DNA of 64,000 bases from Delphinapterus leucas. Lineage: Eukaryota > Chordata > Mammalia > Artiodactyla > Monodontidae. The stretch covers positions 493,247 through 557,246 of the forward strand of contig NW_022098037.1 of assembly GCF_002288925.2 (NCBI RefSeq), read 5' to 3'. The notes below the pieces were generated by a model. That model did not search any database, had not been told where the DNA came from, and was given only the letters and a program-made list of their open reading frames with translations. A program made the position numbers and the translations under genes. Shown one piece after another: positions 1-10,512 of this stretch. The first letter of the stretch is position 1. Every line of letters begins with the position of its first letter.

Positions 1-110
1 TAATAGTGCAGGAAGCTGTGCATGCAGGGGCAAGTAGTGGGTACATTGGAACCCTCTGTACTTTCTGTTTGATTCTGATATAAATCTAAAACAGCTCTAT
101 AAAAGGAATG
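1..110 (+). mobile_element. L1M-type LINE 3' end fragment
   Basis: The stretch reading into CTCTGTACTTTCTG and then a 'taaatctaaaacagctctataaaa' -like ending resembles the 3' terminus of old L1M (L1MC/ME) elements. A second copy of this same ending lies at about 32530-32920. It is cut by the window edge, and subfamily assignment is inference. Confidence 0.5.
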
Positions 111-140
111 AAGGAAGGGAGGGAGGGAGAAAAGAATACA
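105..140. repeat. GGAA/GGGA-rich simple repeat
   Basis: Short purine-only tract of GGAA and GGGA units directly after the L1 3' end. It probably grew from that element's A-rich tail. Confidence 0.7.
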
Positions 141-289
141 TAACAGAAACCATGCATGGCCTGAAGAGCCTACAATATGTGACTCTTCATAATAAAAGCT
201 TGCGAACCTTTCTCTAGGATAACCATTAAAGAATGCTAAAAGGGTGGAAAAATTAAAATTACTCAAATACTCTAAAAAAGGGTTTCTCA

Positions 290-1015
290 ACATAGAAGAG
301 AAGTTTGGAAGGAAAAACATAACAAAAACATATGACTTTTTTATAAGACAATTGTAAAACATAAGGGCACAGAAAGGTTGAGATAAAAAGAAGATAATAC
401 AAACATCAATCAAAAGACATGGTGGAACTATATTAATGTCAAATAAAGTTGATTTTAAGGCAAAATATACTACTAAAGATGAAGGAGACATTAATAATGA
501 TAAAAGGTTAAGTACACCAAAAAGATGTGACAATTTTAATTTATATACAGTAAATGAAGAGGTCAGAACTACAAGGAAAAAGAGACAAATTCACACTCTT
601 AGGGGGAGAATTTAACCACTATTCTTGGTAACCAATAGAACAAGCAGAAAAAAATAGTAAGAATACAGACAATTTAAACAACACAATTAATCAACCTGAC
701 CTACTGACATATATAGAAATCTGTATCCCATAACTATAGAATACACGTTCCTTGTAAGCATACACATAACATTCAGAAATGACCACATGCTGGGTCTTAA
801 AAATATCTCACATTTTTTAAAAAAGCAAACTTATACAGAATATGTTTTCTGACTACAGTGCAATTAAACTAGAACTCAATACAAAAAGATAACTGGGAAA
901 ATTATATATGCTTAGAAAGAATACATTTCTAAATAACTTATAAACCAAAGAAAAGGTCACAATAAAAATTAGAAAATATCTAGAACTAAAGAAAACAGAT
1001 TTAAACTTGAGGGAT
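290..1015 (+). mobile_element. Degenerate L1 ORF2 fragment (endonuclease to RT-upstream region)
   Basis: The text follows L1 ORF2 order: a block recalling 'ttttaaggcaaaatatactactaaagatgaagga', then 'acatgctgggtctta', 'tctgactacagtgcaattaaactagaactcaat' and 'tctaaataactta'. These correspond to the region around the SDH and H..LGHK part of the endonuclease and just beyond it. Many stops and indels are present, so no protein is possible. Confidence 0.65.
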
Positions 1016-1019
1016 AAAG

Positions 1020-2385
1020 ACATCTGCTTCCAGGAAGATGGAGCAGGTGTACATTTCCCTAATCCCACTAATACAACTAAAAGTCCCAAATAGTATATAT
1101 ATGACATACATAACATGACTCTGAAAAACGGAGACTAGAAGGCAGACCAGCCAAGGACCCCGGGACATAAGAACCAACACAATGGCGTGCTCCCTGGGTT
1201 TTCTTTTTCCCTCATTTATGCCCAACTTGGAACTGAAGAAACTGGCAGTGGGTTCACATACACCCCCCCCCAAAAAAAACCCCTGTTTCTCTAGCCAAAG
1301 TAACAAGAAAGGGGAAGCCCAGCAAGACAAAAAATTTTTAGACAGTAACAACTTACCACAGGCAAATACAACAGAAAAAGTTGTGGTTCCACCCCCATCC
1401 ACGCAAGCAAAGGCCAAGTGGAGAGGCCAGGTTGTAATGAGTTACCCCAATACCCTACCTGGATAATCTACAAGCAGTAGGAAGTTGGGACTTTCATCTC
1501 TGCTGAGAAGTAATAAAGCCCCATGCTCCTGCAATGTTAGTGGAGACCACATGGGTCACCTGAACTTTCACCCCACCAACAGTAATAAGAATTAGCACAT
1601 TCCTCAATCTGCTGAACTGCTGTCAGAGAAGGTCTAGTGGAGAGTAAGGGCTGGCACTACCACTCAGTAATAACAAGGCTACCCTTTCTACGGTGTCAGT
1701 AGAGACCACATGCGAAGCAAGAAGTCCTCGCCACCCAACAACAAAATGATGATCTTCCATAACTCGGGTGTCAACAGAGGCCAAATGGGAAAACTAGACT
1801 TTTACCCTCATCTGGCAAAAATGAGGTAGCATTTCCCCCCTTTTCCCCCACCAGAGAGGTGTCACGAAAAGCCAGCTAAAACAGGTTTAAATAGGATCCA
1901 AAGTCTCATAACATAAAACCCCAAAGGTCCAGGTTTCAATAGAAAATCACTGGTCATACCAAGAATGAGGAAGATCTCAAATTAAATGCAAAAAGACAAC
2001 TGCTAGATGCCAACACTGAGAAGACAGAGATGTTAAAGTTATCTGACAAAGATTTTAAAGAAGTCATGATTAAAATGCTTCAGTGAGCAATTACAAACAA
2101 GCTTGAAATACATGAAAAAAGAAAAAGTCACAGCAAACAGATACAAGTCTCAGCAAAGAACTGAAGATATAAAGAAGAACCAATGGAAATCTTAGAAATC
2201 AAAAATACAATGACCAAAATAAAAATCTAAGTATGAGCTCAACAGTAGAAATAAAGATAGACAAAGAGGAAAGAATGAACTAGTAGAATAGAAATTACTC
2301 AGCTTAAACAACAGATAGAAAATAGACAAAAATAACAGATGCTCAGGGACCTGTAGGAATAAAATAAAACGTCTACCATTCGTGT
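1020..2385 (+). mobile_element. Old L1 (L1M/HAL1-like) 5' region and ORF1 start, degenerate
   Basis: About 900 bp resembles an old L1 5' untranslated region (proteinaceous-looking but stop-rich, including a C8/A8 slip tract at 1263-1278). At about 2000-2330 it runs into the ORF1 lead text (atctgacaaagattttaaag..., then a coiled-coil-like Lys/Glu-rich stretch and 'aatggaaatcttagaaatcaaaaatacaatgacc'). The frame is interrupted. The element then jumps straight to an L1 3' end at 2387, so either ORF2 is deleted or two insertions abut. Confidence 0.55.
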
Positions 2386-2386
2386 C

Positions 2387-2640
2387 ATCAAAGTCTGATT
2401 CCATTTATATGGAATATCCAAAATAGGTAAATCCATAGAGACAAAGCAGATTGGTGGCTGCCAGGGGCTGGAGGGAGGGAATAGGGTAATGGGTACAGAG
2501 TTTTCTTTGATGTGATAAAATGTTTTGGAACTAGATAGAGGTGGTAGTTGTACAACGTCGTGATTGTACTAAACGCCACTGAATTGCACACTGTATAACG
2601 GTTATTTTGTTTTATGAATTTCACCTCAATTAAAAAAAAA
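2387..2640 (+). mobile_element. L1 3' UTR and A-rich tail
   Basis: It reads through the well-conserved L1M 3' block 'gattggtggctgccaggggctgg', then 'actgaattgcacactgtata', and ends in an A-tract at 2630-2639. Confidence 0.75.
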
Positions 2641-3005
2641 CTTCAGCAAACTAGGAACTAAAAGGCACATCAATTTGATAAAAGGTGTGTTCAAAAAGAA
2701 TACAGCAAACACCATGACTGATTTCAAAATCTTCAATGCCTGCCTTTGAGAATGCAATCAAGACAAGGATGTCCAATATCACCAATTTTATTCAACTTTG
2801 TACTGAAGATCTGGAAAAAGACAAAGGTATAAAAGGTTAAAAGAAAACTGGAAAAGGAAAAATAAAACTTTATTTACAGATGTTCTGATGGTGTATACAG
2901 AAAATCCAAAAGAATTTACAGAGAAATCATTAGAAAAAGCAAGTTAGTAAGATTGCTAAGTAGGTTAACATACAAAAATTAATTGCATTCTACATACCAC
3001 CAACA
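2641..3005 (+). mobile_element. L1 ORF2 reverse-transcriptase fragment
   Basis: Contains 'caatcaagacaaggatgtccaatatcaccaatttta', the DNA of the conserved RQGCP-type motif of L1 RT, followed by the FADD-side region 'acagatgttctgatggtgtatacagaaaatcc'. The FADD-equivalent codons are altered. Stops in all frames mark it as dead. Confidence 0.6.
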
Positions 3006-3014
3006 AAATATTTT

Positions 3015-3145
3015 AAAGACATTCTTTGTTTATGGGTCCTCTGGGTATTCTCTTTTGTGAAATGTTTATTTGAATCTTTTGCCCAATTTTTTCTACTATC
3101 TTTTTATGTACTAATGTGTAGGAATTCTTTATAAAATTAAAATCA
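3015..3145 (-). mobile_element. L1 ORF2 3' fragment, antisense
   Basis: 'cttttgcccaattttttctactatctttttatgta' followed by 'gaattctttata' is the antisense of the L1 ORF2 C-terminal/3' region. It lies in the opposite orientation to both neighbours, so it is a separate insertion or an inversion. Confidence 0.55.
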
Positions 3146-3164
3146 CAATGAGAAAACCAAAAAG

Positions 3165-3680
3165 GTTGATGGTAACAAGGTCAGAGAGAATGGGAAGCAT
3201 GATAGCATATCCACTTTGGGAAAAAAGCAAGCATTATCTAAAGTTAAAGAAATGCATATATATTATGATTCAGCAATTCCTCTACTTGATATATAACTAA
3301 CTGATATGTGAGTACAAGTACACCAAGAGATTTCTGTTGGAATAATACTGTTCACAGCAGTATTATTCCTAACTGAAACCTAGAAACAAATTTCCATAAA
3401 CAGCTGAAGAACCAAACTATAGTATAAAGGAACTAGTACTATATGGCAATGAAAAGCTACAGATAGACTCTATATAGGTGGATATCACAAATACACTATG
3501 CAAAAGAAAGAAGGCACACACAAAAAAGTACTCAATTATTCCAAACAACTAAAGTTCAGAAAAAATAAAAAACAGACAAAACGACAGTATTTAGAGAATA
3601 CATGCTTGGGTATGTTTAGGTTGTGATTAACACAGAAAGTCAAGATAATGTTACCTGAGGAAGGCTGGTAGTGTTCTACT
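3165..3680 (+). mobile_element. L1 3' region, degenerate
   Basis: Reads along the usual L1 ORF2 C-terminal/3' UTR order: 'tatgattcagcaattcctctacttg', 'gttcacagcagtattattcctaactgaaacctagaaaca', 'ggcaatgaaaagctacagatag'. No open frame survives. Confidence 0.65.
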
Positions 3681-3689
3681 TCTTGATCT

Positions 3690-3960
3690 TTGTTGAGGTT
3701 ACATTGTGGTTTGCTTTGTAAATCCGTCAGATGGACATTTTTCTGCCTTTTTTTATATGTATATTATAATCAACTTTTTAAAGAGGTCAAAATTTTCCAT
3801 TTTAAAATTCAAAATTCTAAATTTTCATTCAAAAATTAGTCTCAGTATTATCAAGGATCCTGGTCTTTCCCATTCTTCTGCCAACATCCTGCTGTCTTAA
3901 TTCTCCTCTCAGTTGTGAGGGTACCACAGTTTCAGATATCACATGGATACACAATAACGT
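3690..3960. other. AT-rich DNA, nothing recognised
   Basis: T-rich stretch with short chance frames. I see no domain, splice-bounded exon or repeat that I can name. Confidence 0.4.
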
Positions 3961-3964
3961 GTAA

Positions 3965-4367
3965 AAGGACCATTTCTTCCACCAATTCTCGTTTATTTAG
4001 TCTTTTTGTTTCTAAAGTAAAATGTACATATAATGAAATGCATAAATTTTAAGTATACAATTCCATGAGCTCACAAAGGAAGAACCTAAGACTATTCCAT
4101 TGTTTAAATATAACACATTTTGTTCTTTTACTGATGGGCATTTGGATTGTTTCTGGTTATTATGAATAAAGCTGCTTGTACAAGACTTTTTGTAGACACG
4201 TTTTCAGTTGGTGACAAGTGTAAATATATGAGTGGAATTGCTAGATCATGGAGTATATGTTTATAACAAACTGACAAATCTTTTTCCAAGTAGTTGTACC
4301 ATTTTCCATTTCAATCAACATGAGAGTCGTTTCCTCCACATTTTTGCCAACATTTGGTGCTGTCAGT
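3965..4367 (-). mobile_element. L1 3' end, antisense, first part
   Basis: 'ttttactgatgggcatttggattgtttctgg', 'ggaattgctagatcatgg' and 'accattttccatttcaatcaacatgagag' are the antisense of the L1 3' region. The element resumes at about 4737 ('tttttaattttagctattctagggg'), so it was split by the LTR-like insert 4368-4716. Confidence 0.75.
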
Positions 4368-4716
4368 TGTTAAAAGACAAACTGAGGCACATTAAAATTT
4401 TCAAGAGTTTATTTGAGCATACATCCATTCCAATTGGGCAGCACCTAACCGAAAGCAGTAGGAGCACACCACCAATAGGAGCTAGTGCAGAGGGTTTTAC
4501 AGAGATGTGGAACCAAAGCAAGGAAAGCATTTGGTTGGCTACAGGTTGAGGAGTTTTCTTATTTGGAAAACCCTAGTTGGCTGTAATTGGTTGTTCTTAA
4601 ATTTCACTTTCTGGGATTCAAGTGCATTGATTCTGGCTTAGGTTTTGGTTTGCTTACATAGGCTATCAAGGCATTACAGCCACCACAGTCTAATGGCCTC
4701 TTTAATTACTTTAACA
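4368..4716 (-). mobile_element. Solo LTR-like insert within the L1
   Basis: A 349-bp block bounded by TG and CA ends. Read on the minus strand it starts TGTTAAAG and ends TTTTAACA, giving short inverted termini typical of LTRs. It interrupts continuous L1 text on both sides. I could not name the family, and no clean target-site duplication was seen; instead TTAACATGGTCTTTTT is repeated at 4711 and 4737 around a T-tract. Confidence 0.5.
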
Positions 4717-4736
4717 TGGTCTTTTTTTTTTTTTTT

Positions 4737-4865
4737 TAACATGGTCTTTTTAATTTTAGCTATTCTAGGGGATGTATCTCATTGCAGTTTTAATTTGCAC
4801 TTCACTGAGGCATCTTTTTTACGTATTTAATGGCCATTCACAGATCTTCTCAATGAAAAGATCTT
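4737..4865 (-). mobile_element. L1 3' end, antisense, second part
   Basis: Continues the element of 3965-4367 with the antisense text for the segment normally reading 'gtatctcattgcagttttaatttgcacttc'. Confidence 0.7.
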
Positions 4866-4929
4866 TGCTTTAAGAAGGATCACAACAAAGACTATCTACC
4901 TTGCAACTTACTAGAAACAAAACAAATTT

Positions 4930-5325
4930 TAAATTCATCTCAGTGCCCTGACTTACTGGTGGCTTCCTGAGCACAAGCTGCTGTTTTCTACCTCCATGTC
5001 TTAGCAAATACTAATTTCCTTGCCCTGAAGGTCTTTTCTATCCCCTCTGCACTCTGATCTAGTGAATTCCCAGTCAGCCTTCAAAACCTTGCTCAGGAAT
5101 GCATTACCTCCTCCACTAAGCATTCCCTGACTCTCCCAAACTTATTATGTAATTATTCTATCTTCTATCTTGTAATTTTTTAATATATGTAACACAGGCA
5201 ATGTAACTTCGCCCAAGGGAAGAAAACCTGTCTTACTCATATTTATAACCCCCAAACCTAAAACAAACACAGGTACATACTGGCTCAAAAATATTAAACG
5301 AATATGTTCACCATTCTATGCTACT
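4930..5325 (+). mobile_element. L2 LINE 3' fragment
   Basis: Pyrimidine-rich 'ccttcaaaaccttgctcagg...attccctgactctccc' text followed by 'ggtacatactggctcaaaaatattaaacgaat' matches the general layout of an L2 3' end (AATAAA-type terminal repeats). Old and diverged. Confidence 0.55.
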
Positions 5326-5372
5326 TTAGCCTCAATTCACTTCTCTCATCCATATTCAGTAACTGAGGCTTC

Positions 5373-5791
5373 TGTATTGGGCTGAATGCTGGCCCAAAAA
5401 GGTATGCCACTTCTTAATCTCTGTAACTTATGATAATGATATTATATGGCAAAAAAGGTGATTAAATTAAGGATCTTAAAAGGAGGAGCTTATCCTTAAT
5501 TATATGGGTGGGCCCTAAATACAATGACAGGTATCCTTATAAGAGAAAGACTAAAGGAGGAGGCAATATGACCAAGAAGGCAGAGATCAGAGAAATGCAG
5601 CCACAAACCAAGGAATGCCTTAAACCACAAGCTGGAAGAAGCAAGGAAAGGATTCTCCCCTAGAGCCTTTAGAGGGAGTGTGGCCCTTGATTTCAGACTT
5701 CTGGACTCCAAACTGTAAGAGAATAAACTGTTGCTGTTTTAAACTACCTAGTATGTGGTAATCTGTTACAGTAGCCACAACTAACTAATAC
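5373..5791 (+). mobile_element. MLT1/MST-like MaLR LTR
   Basis: Starts TGTATTGGGCTGAATG, a diverged form of the MaLR start. It keeps the order 'gatattata...', 'gggtgggccctaaatacaatgac', 'ccttataagagaaaga', 'gacttctggactccaaactgtaagagaataaac' and ends near 'taactaatacc'. The AATAAA at 5722-5727 is the LTR polyadenylation signal. Confidence 0.75.
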
Positions 5792-5799
5792 CCTGGCTC

Positions 5800-7078
5800 T
5801 CTCTTCAGTCTATTTTTTCATAATGAATTTTAGCCAGTCTGAAAATTTCCATCAGTTTAAAATTCTTACCACAGTCAGACTTTTCAGATTTTAGTCAGTC
5901 AATAGACAGGTATCAATTAGTCACAGAACATCTAAATATGTATTAGGCATTTGAACTATATAATAAAACAAACAATTCCTATTGTGTGGAGTCTATCAAA
6001 TAAAGAAACTCATAATGCAAATGTTTTAAAGTACACAATTCAAACAATAATGAAAGGTAAAGCAGATTATTTTGATCAGCCTGTTAATTAGTAAGCACTT
6101 ATGAGATGGACTAGTCTCTGTGAAAGGCAATTTTTAAGACTCAGCATAACGCTTCTCCAAATACATCTTCCTATCTTTGCAACTATCACTATCACATAAC
6201 CACACCCACATGCCCTTCCTCCCATATCTTTAGACCAGTCCCAGCTCCACAGACCCACACATGACATTTTCTTTCGCACAGGAGCTGTATTTCTTAAGCA
6301 GTGGTACAATGTCTGCCCAAGAGGATGGTAATTCAAAATATTCTAAAAGCACAGCTGCTGATGCTCATGGAAAGCTTCCAAAACACATTCCATTAAAAAG
6401 CACATGCTACGCCTTTGAACATTTCAAAACAATGCTCTAAATACTACATGCCCCCAAAGTGAATGTTGTTTTTTAAAAACAACATTAAGTCTAGAGAAAA
6501 CCTACATCCAGCATTACTTCACTTATAAACAGAACATTAAAAATGAGTTTCCTTAATATCCAGAGAGAATCCTATACTAGTCACCCAAACAGCCTTTGGA
6601 TGGCCATCCTAGGATGTCTTGTATACAAAAAATGTCACAACCTGACACCCTGCCAAAACCTGAAGTGCAGCTGGGAGCAGACCCTTCAAAGTCCTGGAAA
6701 GGTGCCAGGCCCTGTAATGGTGATTTAGAAAGAAACAGGAGGGTAAGGAAGGAGAAAGGGAAAAAGGTATGTATTAGAGTGGTTAGCAATCAACCACCAA
6801 AGCACTCTGAATTAAAATGTTATTCTATTCTTATAATTGCGCTGTCTGCCTCCGCATAGCTTAATTCGCACAAAAGAATTCTGGAAAGTATGATATAGTA
6901 ACCAGTCAACCTCAAATGCTTAGAAATAAATTATAAAAGTCTCTGAAAAGGTGTGATCTGAAAAACAAGGATGACTCTTGCACAAACCATACTTCAAATT
7001 CATTTCCATGTTTCTTAGTGTAAGCTCTATTACATATAATAGAGGGGACTTTGCAAAAGAGTTATGAGTACTTAATAC
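5800..7078. other. Mostly unique intergenic/intronic DNA
   Basis: No repeat is recognised across most of this stretch. One short plus-strand frame, 6309-6440 (43 codons, starting MSAQEDG), is preceded by an acceptor-like TTTCTTTCGCACAG ending at 6281 and is open from there. A minus-strand frame near 6577-6740 follows an acceptor-like CACCATTACAG. Neither has a convincing partner donor and a recognisable product. Confidence 0.3.
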
Positions 7079-7126
7079 CTTTGTGCGAGCTACAGAGTCT
7101 TCTTTGCTCACAGTCCCGTATTTCTC
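7079..7126 (-). CDS. Candidate 48-nt internal exon, gene unknown
   Basis: On the minus strand a polypyrimidine tract (CTTTTCTATTTCAG) ends at an AG at 7127-7128. It is followed by 48 nt and then by a GT at 7077-7078 (GTATTAAGTA). The block is a multiple of three. One frame is open and polar, reading EKYGTVSKEDSVARTK; a second frame is also open. I do not recognise the protein. It lies about 23 kb downstream, on the same strand, of the CpG island at 30 kb, so it could belong to a minus-strand gene starting there. The donor is weak, and no compatible neighbouring exon was proven. Conservation in other mammals would decide it. Confidence 0.3.
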
Positions 7127-7484
7127 CTGAAATAGAAAAGGCTACCATATGGCTCCTAACACAAAATGAAGGTTGTCTACTGATCCAACAACATGTCCTG
7201 GAAATTATTTGTTTTTTAAGTAAATTCTGATTTAATTTTATTTCCATGAGATTTATGCATTAGTCTGAAAAGTTAAATAAACTTTAAAAATTGATGAGTT
7301 TAACTGATATTTTTACTGGAGCTAATGTAAACATTCCCTTTTTCATATTTGAGAATCTGCCAGAAAGAAAGTATAAAGTTTTTCAGAGCCAGAAAAGGGA
7401 GATAAATAAAAGTCACACAATACAGGTTAACCTTAAAACCATTTATTTAAAAGAAAAAAAAAAGCAATTAAACAATCAGTACCT

Positions 7485-7720
7485 ACTGAGTGGCTACTAT
7501 ATCATATTTACTGAGTGGTCCACTTCCTAACAGGGTTCTGAGGGAGATACGTAAATATGCAGACCATCAAGTCCAGCTGACTTCTCAGCAAGGAAGAACC
7601 TGCCCATATTCAGAGTACTATGGACATTTTCTAAGTGCCTATTTTATGCCAGACACTTTGTTGGGTAGAGATACAGAAATAAATAAAAGAAAATTTGTGC
7701 CCTCAAAGAGTTCATAGTGG
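7485..7720 (+). mobile_element. Old interspersed repeat, L2/MIR-age, interrupted by a SINE
   Basis: The text 'tttctaagtgcctattttatgccagacactttgttgggtagagatacagaaataaataa...tgtgccctcaaagagttcatagtgg' follows the widespread 'transmissible-looking' motif of an ancient mammalian repeat also seen at 55165. It is continuous across the SINE at 7721-7923. Confidence 0.5.
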
Positions 7721-7923
7721 GGCTTCCCTGGTGGCGCAGTGGTTGACAGTCCGCCTGCCGATGCAGGGGACAGGGTTCGTGCCCCAGTCCGGGAAGATCC
7801 CACATGCCGCGGAGCGGCTGGGCCCGTGAGCCATGGCTGCTGAGCCTGCGCGTCTGGAGCCTGTGCTCCGTAAGGGAGAGGCCACAACAGTGAGAGGCCC
7901 GCGTACCGCAAAAAAAAAAAAAA
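7721..7923 (+). mobile_element. CHR-type SINE, short form
   Basis: A tRNA-Glu-related 5' part opens GGCTTCCCTGGTGGCGCAG, with A-box-like and B-box-like (GGGTTCGTGCCC) Pol III promoter elements. A tRNA-unrelated body follows, reading to GAGAGGCCCGCGTACCGC and poly(A). The duplication GAGTTCATAGTGG occurs at 7708-7720 and 7927-7939, showing insertion by L1-type target-primed reverse transcription. Reading frames of 60-110 codons in both strands here are by-products of the CpG-rich body and not genes. The other short-form copies below are the same family. Confidence 0.95.
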
Positions 7924-8069
7924 AAAGAGTTCATAGTGGTCAAGGAAACATACATGTTGATCAACAATTGCTAACTAAACAAAGAGAAAATTTACAATTT
8001 ATTAAACCCTTACTGTACTTAAAAAAAATTTTTTTTTGCCATGTGGGGATATTACCTATTTAAAATAAG

Positions 8070-8480
8070 TGAATTCAGAAAGTTTCAAAACTATAAAGCA
8101 CTGTAATATATTTATAGGTAGTATGGGTGCACTTGAAAGAGAGGCAAAATTCTGCTGGAGAAGCTGTCAGGGACGACTTCACAAAGAAGGAAATCCTGAG
8201 TTAAGACAAAGAAAGGGATGCAGGGAAGAAACACCAAGTACAAAGGCACGGAGATGGAGAGAAGATCACTGGAGGTGCAGGGGAGAGATGTGGGGAAGCA
8301 TTATCAGCCTGAAGAGGTGGGGCAGAGCCTTGAAGGCAATGTGCAGAAGACGGGAGTTCATCCTGGGGTCTAGGAGAGCCAAGGAAAGGTTTTAAGCTTG
8401 TGGTAGATGACGGACAGTACAGGGTGGTTTCAGATTCGTACTTCACAAAAATAACTACCTTATCCAAGGGGCAGAACAGA
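8070..8480 (+). mobile_element. Old medium-reiterated repeat, family not named
   Basis: The order 'aaggcacggagatgg', 'ctgaagaggtggggcagagccttgaaggcaatgtgcagaagacggg', 'ttcatcctggggtctaggagagccaaggaaaggttttaagc' matches an ancient mammalian interspersed repeat whose earlier part recurs at 55165-56062 and 56520-56705. The 108-codon frame at 8069-8395 is chance within the repeat. Confidence 0.5.
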
Positions 8481-8489
8481 TTTGAGGTG

Positions 8490-8904
8490 GGGTGGGGAGT
8501 AAGAAAAAGAAAAGGAGATCAAAAGTCCAGGAAAGCAATGATGAACGCCTGAACAAAAATAGTGGCAGCAGGTAGTCAACAGGCAATAGTCCTGAAAATG
8601 AATTTGGAGGCAGAAGTAACAGGAGTTTGTAGTTAGATATTGACACACCTCTCAAAAAAAGAAAAACAAAAAACAAACAAAAAAAACACCTCTTTCAAAG
8701 ACACTAATTAAAAAGGAAATCAGGACAGTTTTTTGTTTTGTTTTAAATAAAGTACAATCCAGTTAAAGTAGAAGACAGACTGTTTCAAAGATTACAATTA
8801 CTTCAAGCACTAATCTTTCATATGAACAAAGAATCAAGCACAGGGACCTTTGCAAAAGCATCCGAGTAAATGCAAATATCATCACAGTATCTCTAAATAC
8901 CTAC
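8490..8904. other. Purine-rich unique DNA
   Basis: No gene or nameable repeat. A/C-rich runs (aaaaacaaaaaacaaacaaaaaaaac) lie at about 8660-8690. Confidence 0.35.
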
Positions 8905-8953
8905 TTTTCTTCTATAGGGATTTCACCAGCAGAGTGAAACGCTAAAGCTGGCT
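8905..8953 (-). CDS. Weak candidate 49-nt exon, gene unknown
   Basis: Minus strand: acceptor-like TTTGTTCCTGACAG ends at 8954-8955, and donor-like GTAGGT begins at 8904. One frame is open and reads PALAFHSAGEIPIEE. The phase does not join in frame to the candidate at 7079-7126 (a stop would follow), so an additional exon or a false call is implied. The plus strand also shows an acceptor-like TTTTCTTCTATAG here, which makes the strand uncertain. Confidence 0.18.
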
Positions 8954-8959
8954 CTGTCA

Positions 8960-9394
8960 GGAACAAAGACATAAAATAAGTATTTTGTTCCTTGAATGTC
9001 CACCTGCTGTTACTCCTCCTCATTCTTTCCTTCAAACCATCATCTCTATAGCAACACACTCTTAAGACATTTGTGGGTGGAAGGCATATGTTTTTGCAAA
9101 AACATGAGAACTCAAGAACAGGAGCTACTTAATTTTCTCCTTTAATACAAGAGATATACAATATATCTTAAAAGACAACTGCAAAACATGAAACAGAAAA
9201 AAAAACAGACTTAAAAACACAGGAAATGTAAAAATTGGTGTTGTACATATTTACATGGAATTTATTTTTATAGGTTACAATGACACCTTGTGGTAAGACT
9301 TTTTAAATTATATAAGTTATCTTGGAAAATATTTTATAACAGAGATAATAAAACTGGTTTAGAAAACAGGAAAGACCAAGACCACAGTCTTGAG
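8960..9394. other. AT-rich DNA, nothing recognised
   Basis: No repeat or gene signal is identified. Contains A8-A9 runs near 9200. Confidence 0.35.
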
Positions 9395-9955
9395 GCAGTA
9401 TGAACATGTACAATAATCCATCTGGAAAATTAAGGACACAGAGGTTCCTCAAAAAATTAAAAACAGAGCTACCATATGATCCAGCAATTCCACTTCTGGG
9501 TATTTATCTGAGGAAAACAAAAACACTAACTCGAAAAGACATATGTAACCCTATGTTTACTGCAGCATTATTTACAAGACTCAAGACACAGAAACAACCT
9601 AAGTGGCCATTCATGGGTGAATGAATAAAGAAAATGTGGTGTGTGTATGTACAATGGAGTATGACTCAGCCATAAAAAAGAAGGAAATCTTGACATTTTC
9701 AACAACATGGATGGACCCTGATGGCACTATGCTAAGTGAAATAAGTCAGAGAGAAAAATAACATATGATCTCTTATACGTGAAATCTACACACACACACA
9801 CACAAACAAGCTCATAGATACAGAGAACAGATTGGTGGTTGAAGTTGGGTGTGGCGGTGAGGGGAGTAATGGGTAAACTGGCTGGGTTTTTTTTTTAAGT
9901 TTAATTAAAAGAAACAATTAAGGGCAAAAAAATAAAACTTAAAAAAAAAAGCCAC
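9395..9955 (+). mobile_element. L1 3' end with A-tail
   Basis: ORF2 C-terminal text (74-codon open remnant at 9400-9624, with the PYDPAIPLLGIY motif region and MFTAALFTRLKTQKQPKWPFMGE) is followed by 3' UTR text with a (CA)n tract at about 9788-9803 and a terminal A-run at 9942-9951. The element is 5'-truncated, with a 60-80 bp open ORF2 tail still readable, so it is younger than its neighbours. Confidence 0.9.
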
Positions 9956-9959
9956 AATA

Positions 9960-10503
9960 TTAGGTAGGCAAAAGCATCTTACAAAACTATAATTATAAAG
10001 TCATAGACTATTCCCTTCACTTGAGCTAATAAAATTATTAGTATAAGTTTTGTTTTGTTTTTAATGATGCAAAAATAAACTACTTTTGTAATCTGGGACA
10101 AAAGTGATAATGTTGGCAATACCTTTACATGAGAGTATAGACACATGGCTTATAAACTATGAAAATAAATGTGTCATTATTCCTTTCTTACCAACTGAAC
10201 ATAACAGATAATAACATGAAAAATTTCAATCTTAATCCAATAATTAAGAGAATAATTTAAACTATCTTTCATCAAGAGTTTACTACGTTTACTAAGCTAT
10301 GCTAAACACTAGTAAACATAAAGAAACCTTATCAAGGCAGTTTGCACATAATCACCTTTAAGAGAACCTCTTTGAAATATTCTTCTCTTAGCATATACAA
10401 ACCATGATCACCTCCTATCTCTGTGACCATTCTTGTTCACCCCTGTATGTTCTTTCTCCCATTCACCATTAGAATCTCTAGTCTGTTGTGCCATCTCTAC
10501 AAG
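9960..10503. other. AT-rich DNA, nothing recognised
   Basis: No repeat or coding signal that I can support. Confidence 0.35.
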
Positions 10504-10512
10504 AAAAGTCAA

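Noticed and set aside
1182..1466. 94-codon plus-strand frame
   Set aside because: Lies within an L1 5' UTR-like region and spans a C/A homopolymer tract; no coding support.
7750..7800. tRNA gene (A and B box present)
   Set aside because: The boxes belong to a tRNA-derived SINE, and the cloverleaf and anticodon stem are not maintained.
7639..7967. Overlapping 90-107-codon frames, and similar ones at 14152, 20934, 24927, 28594, 34723, 48061, 53005, 60055, 63510
   Set aside because: All translate the GC-rich body of the SINE on either strand. The same peptide-like text recurs at each copy, so they are not genes.
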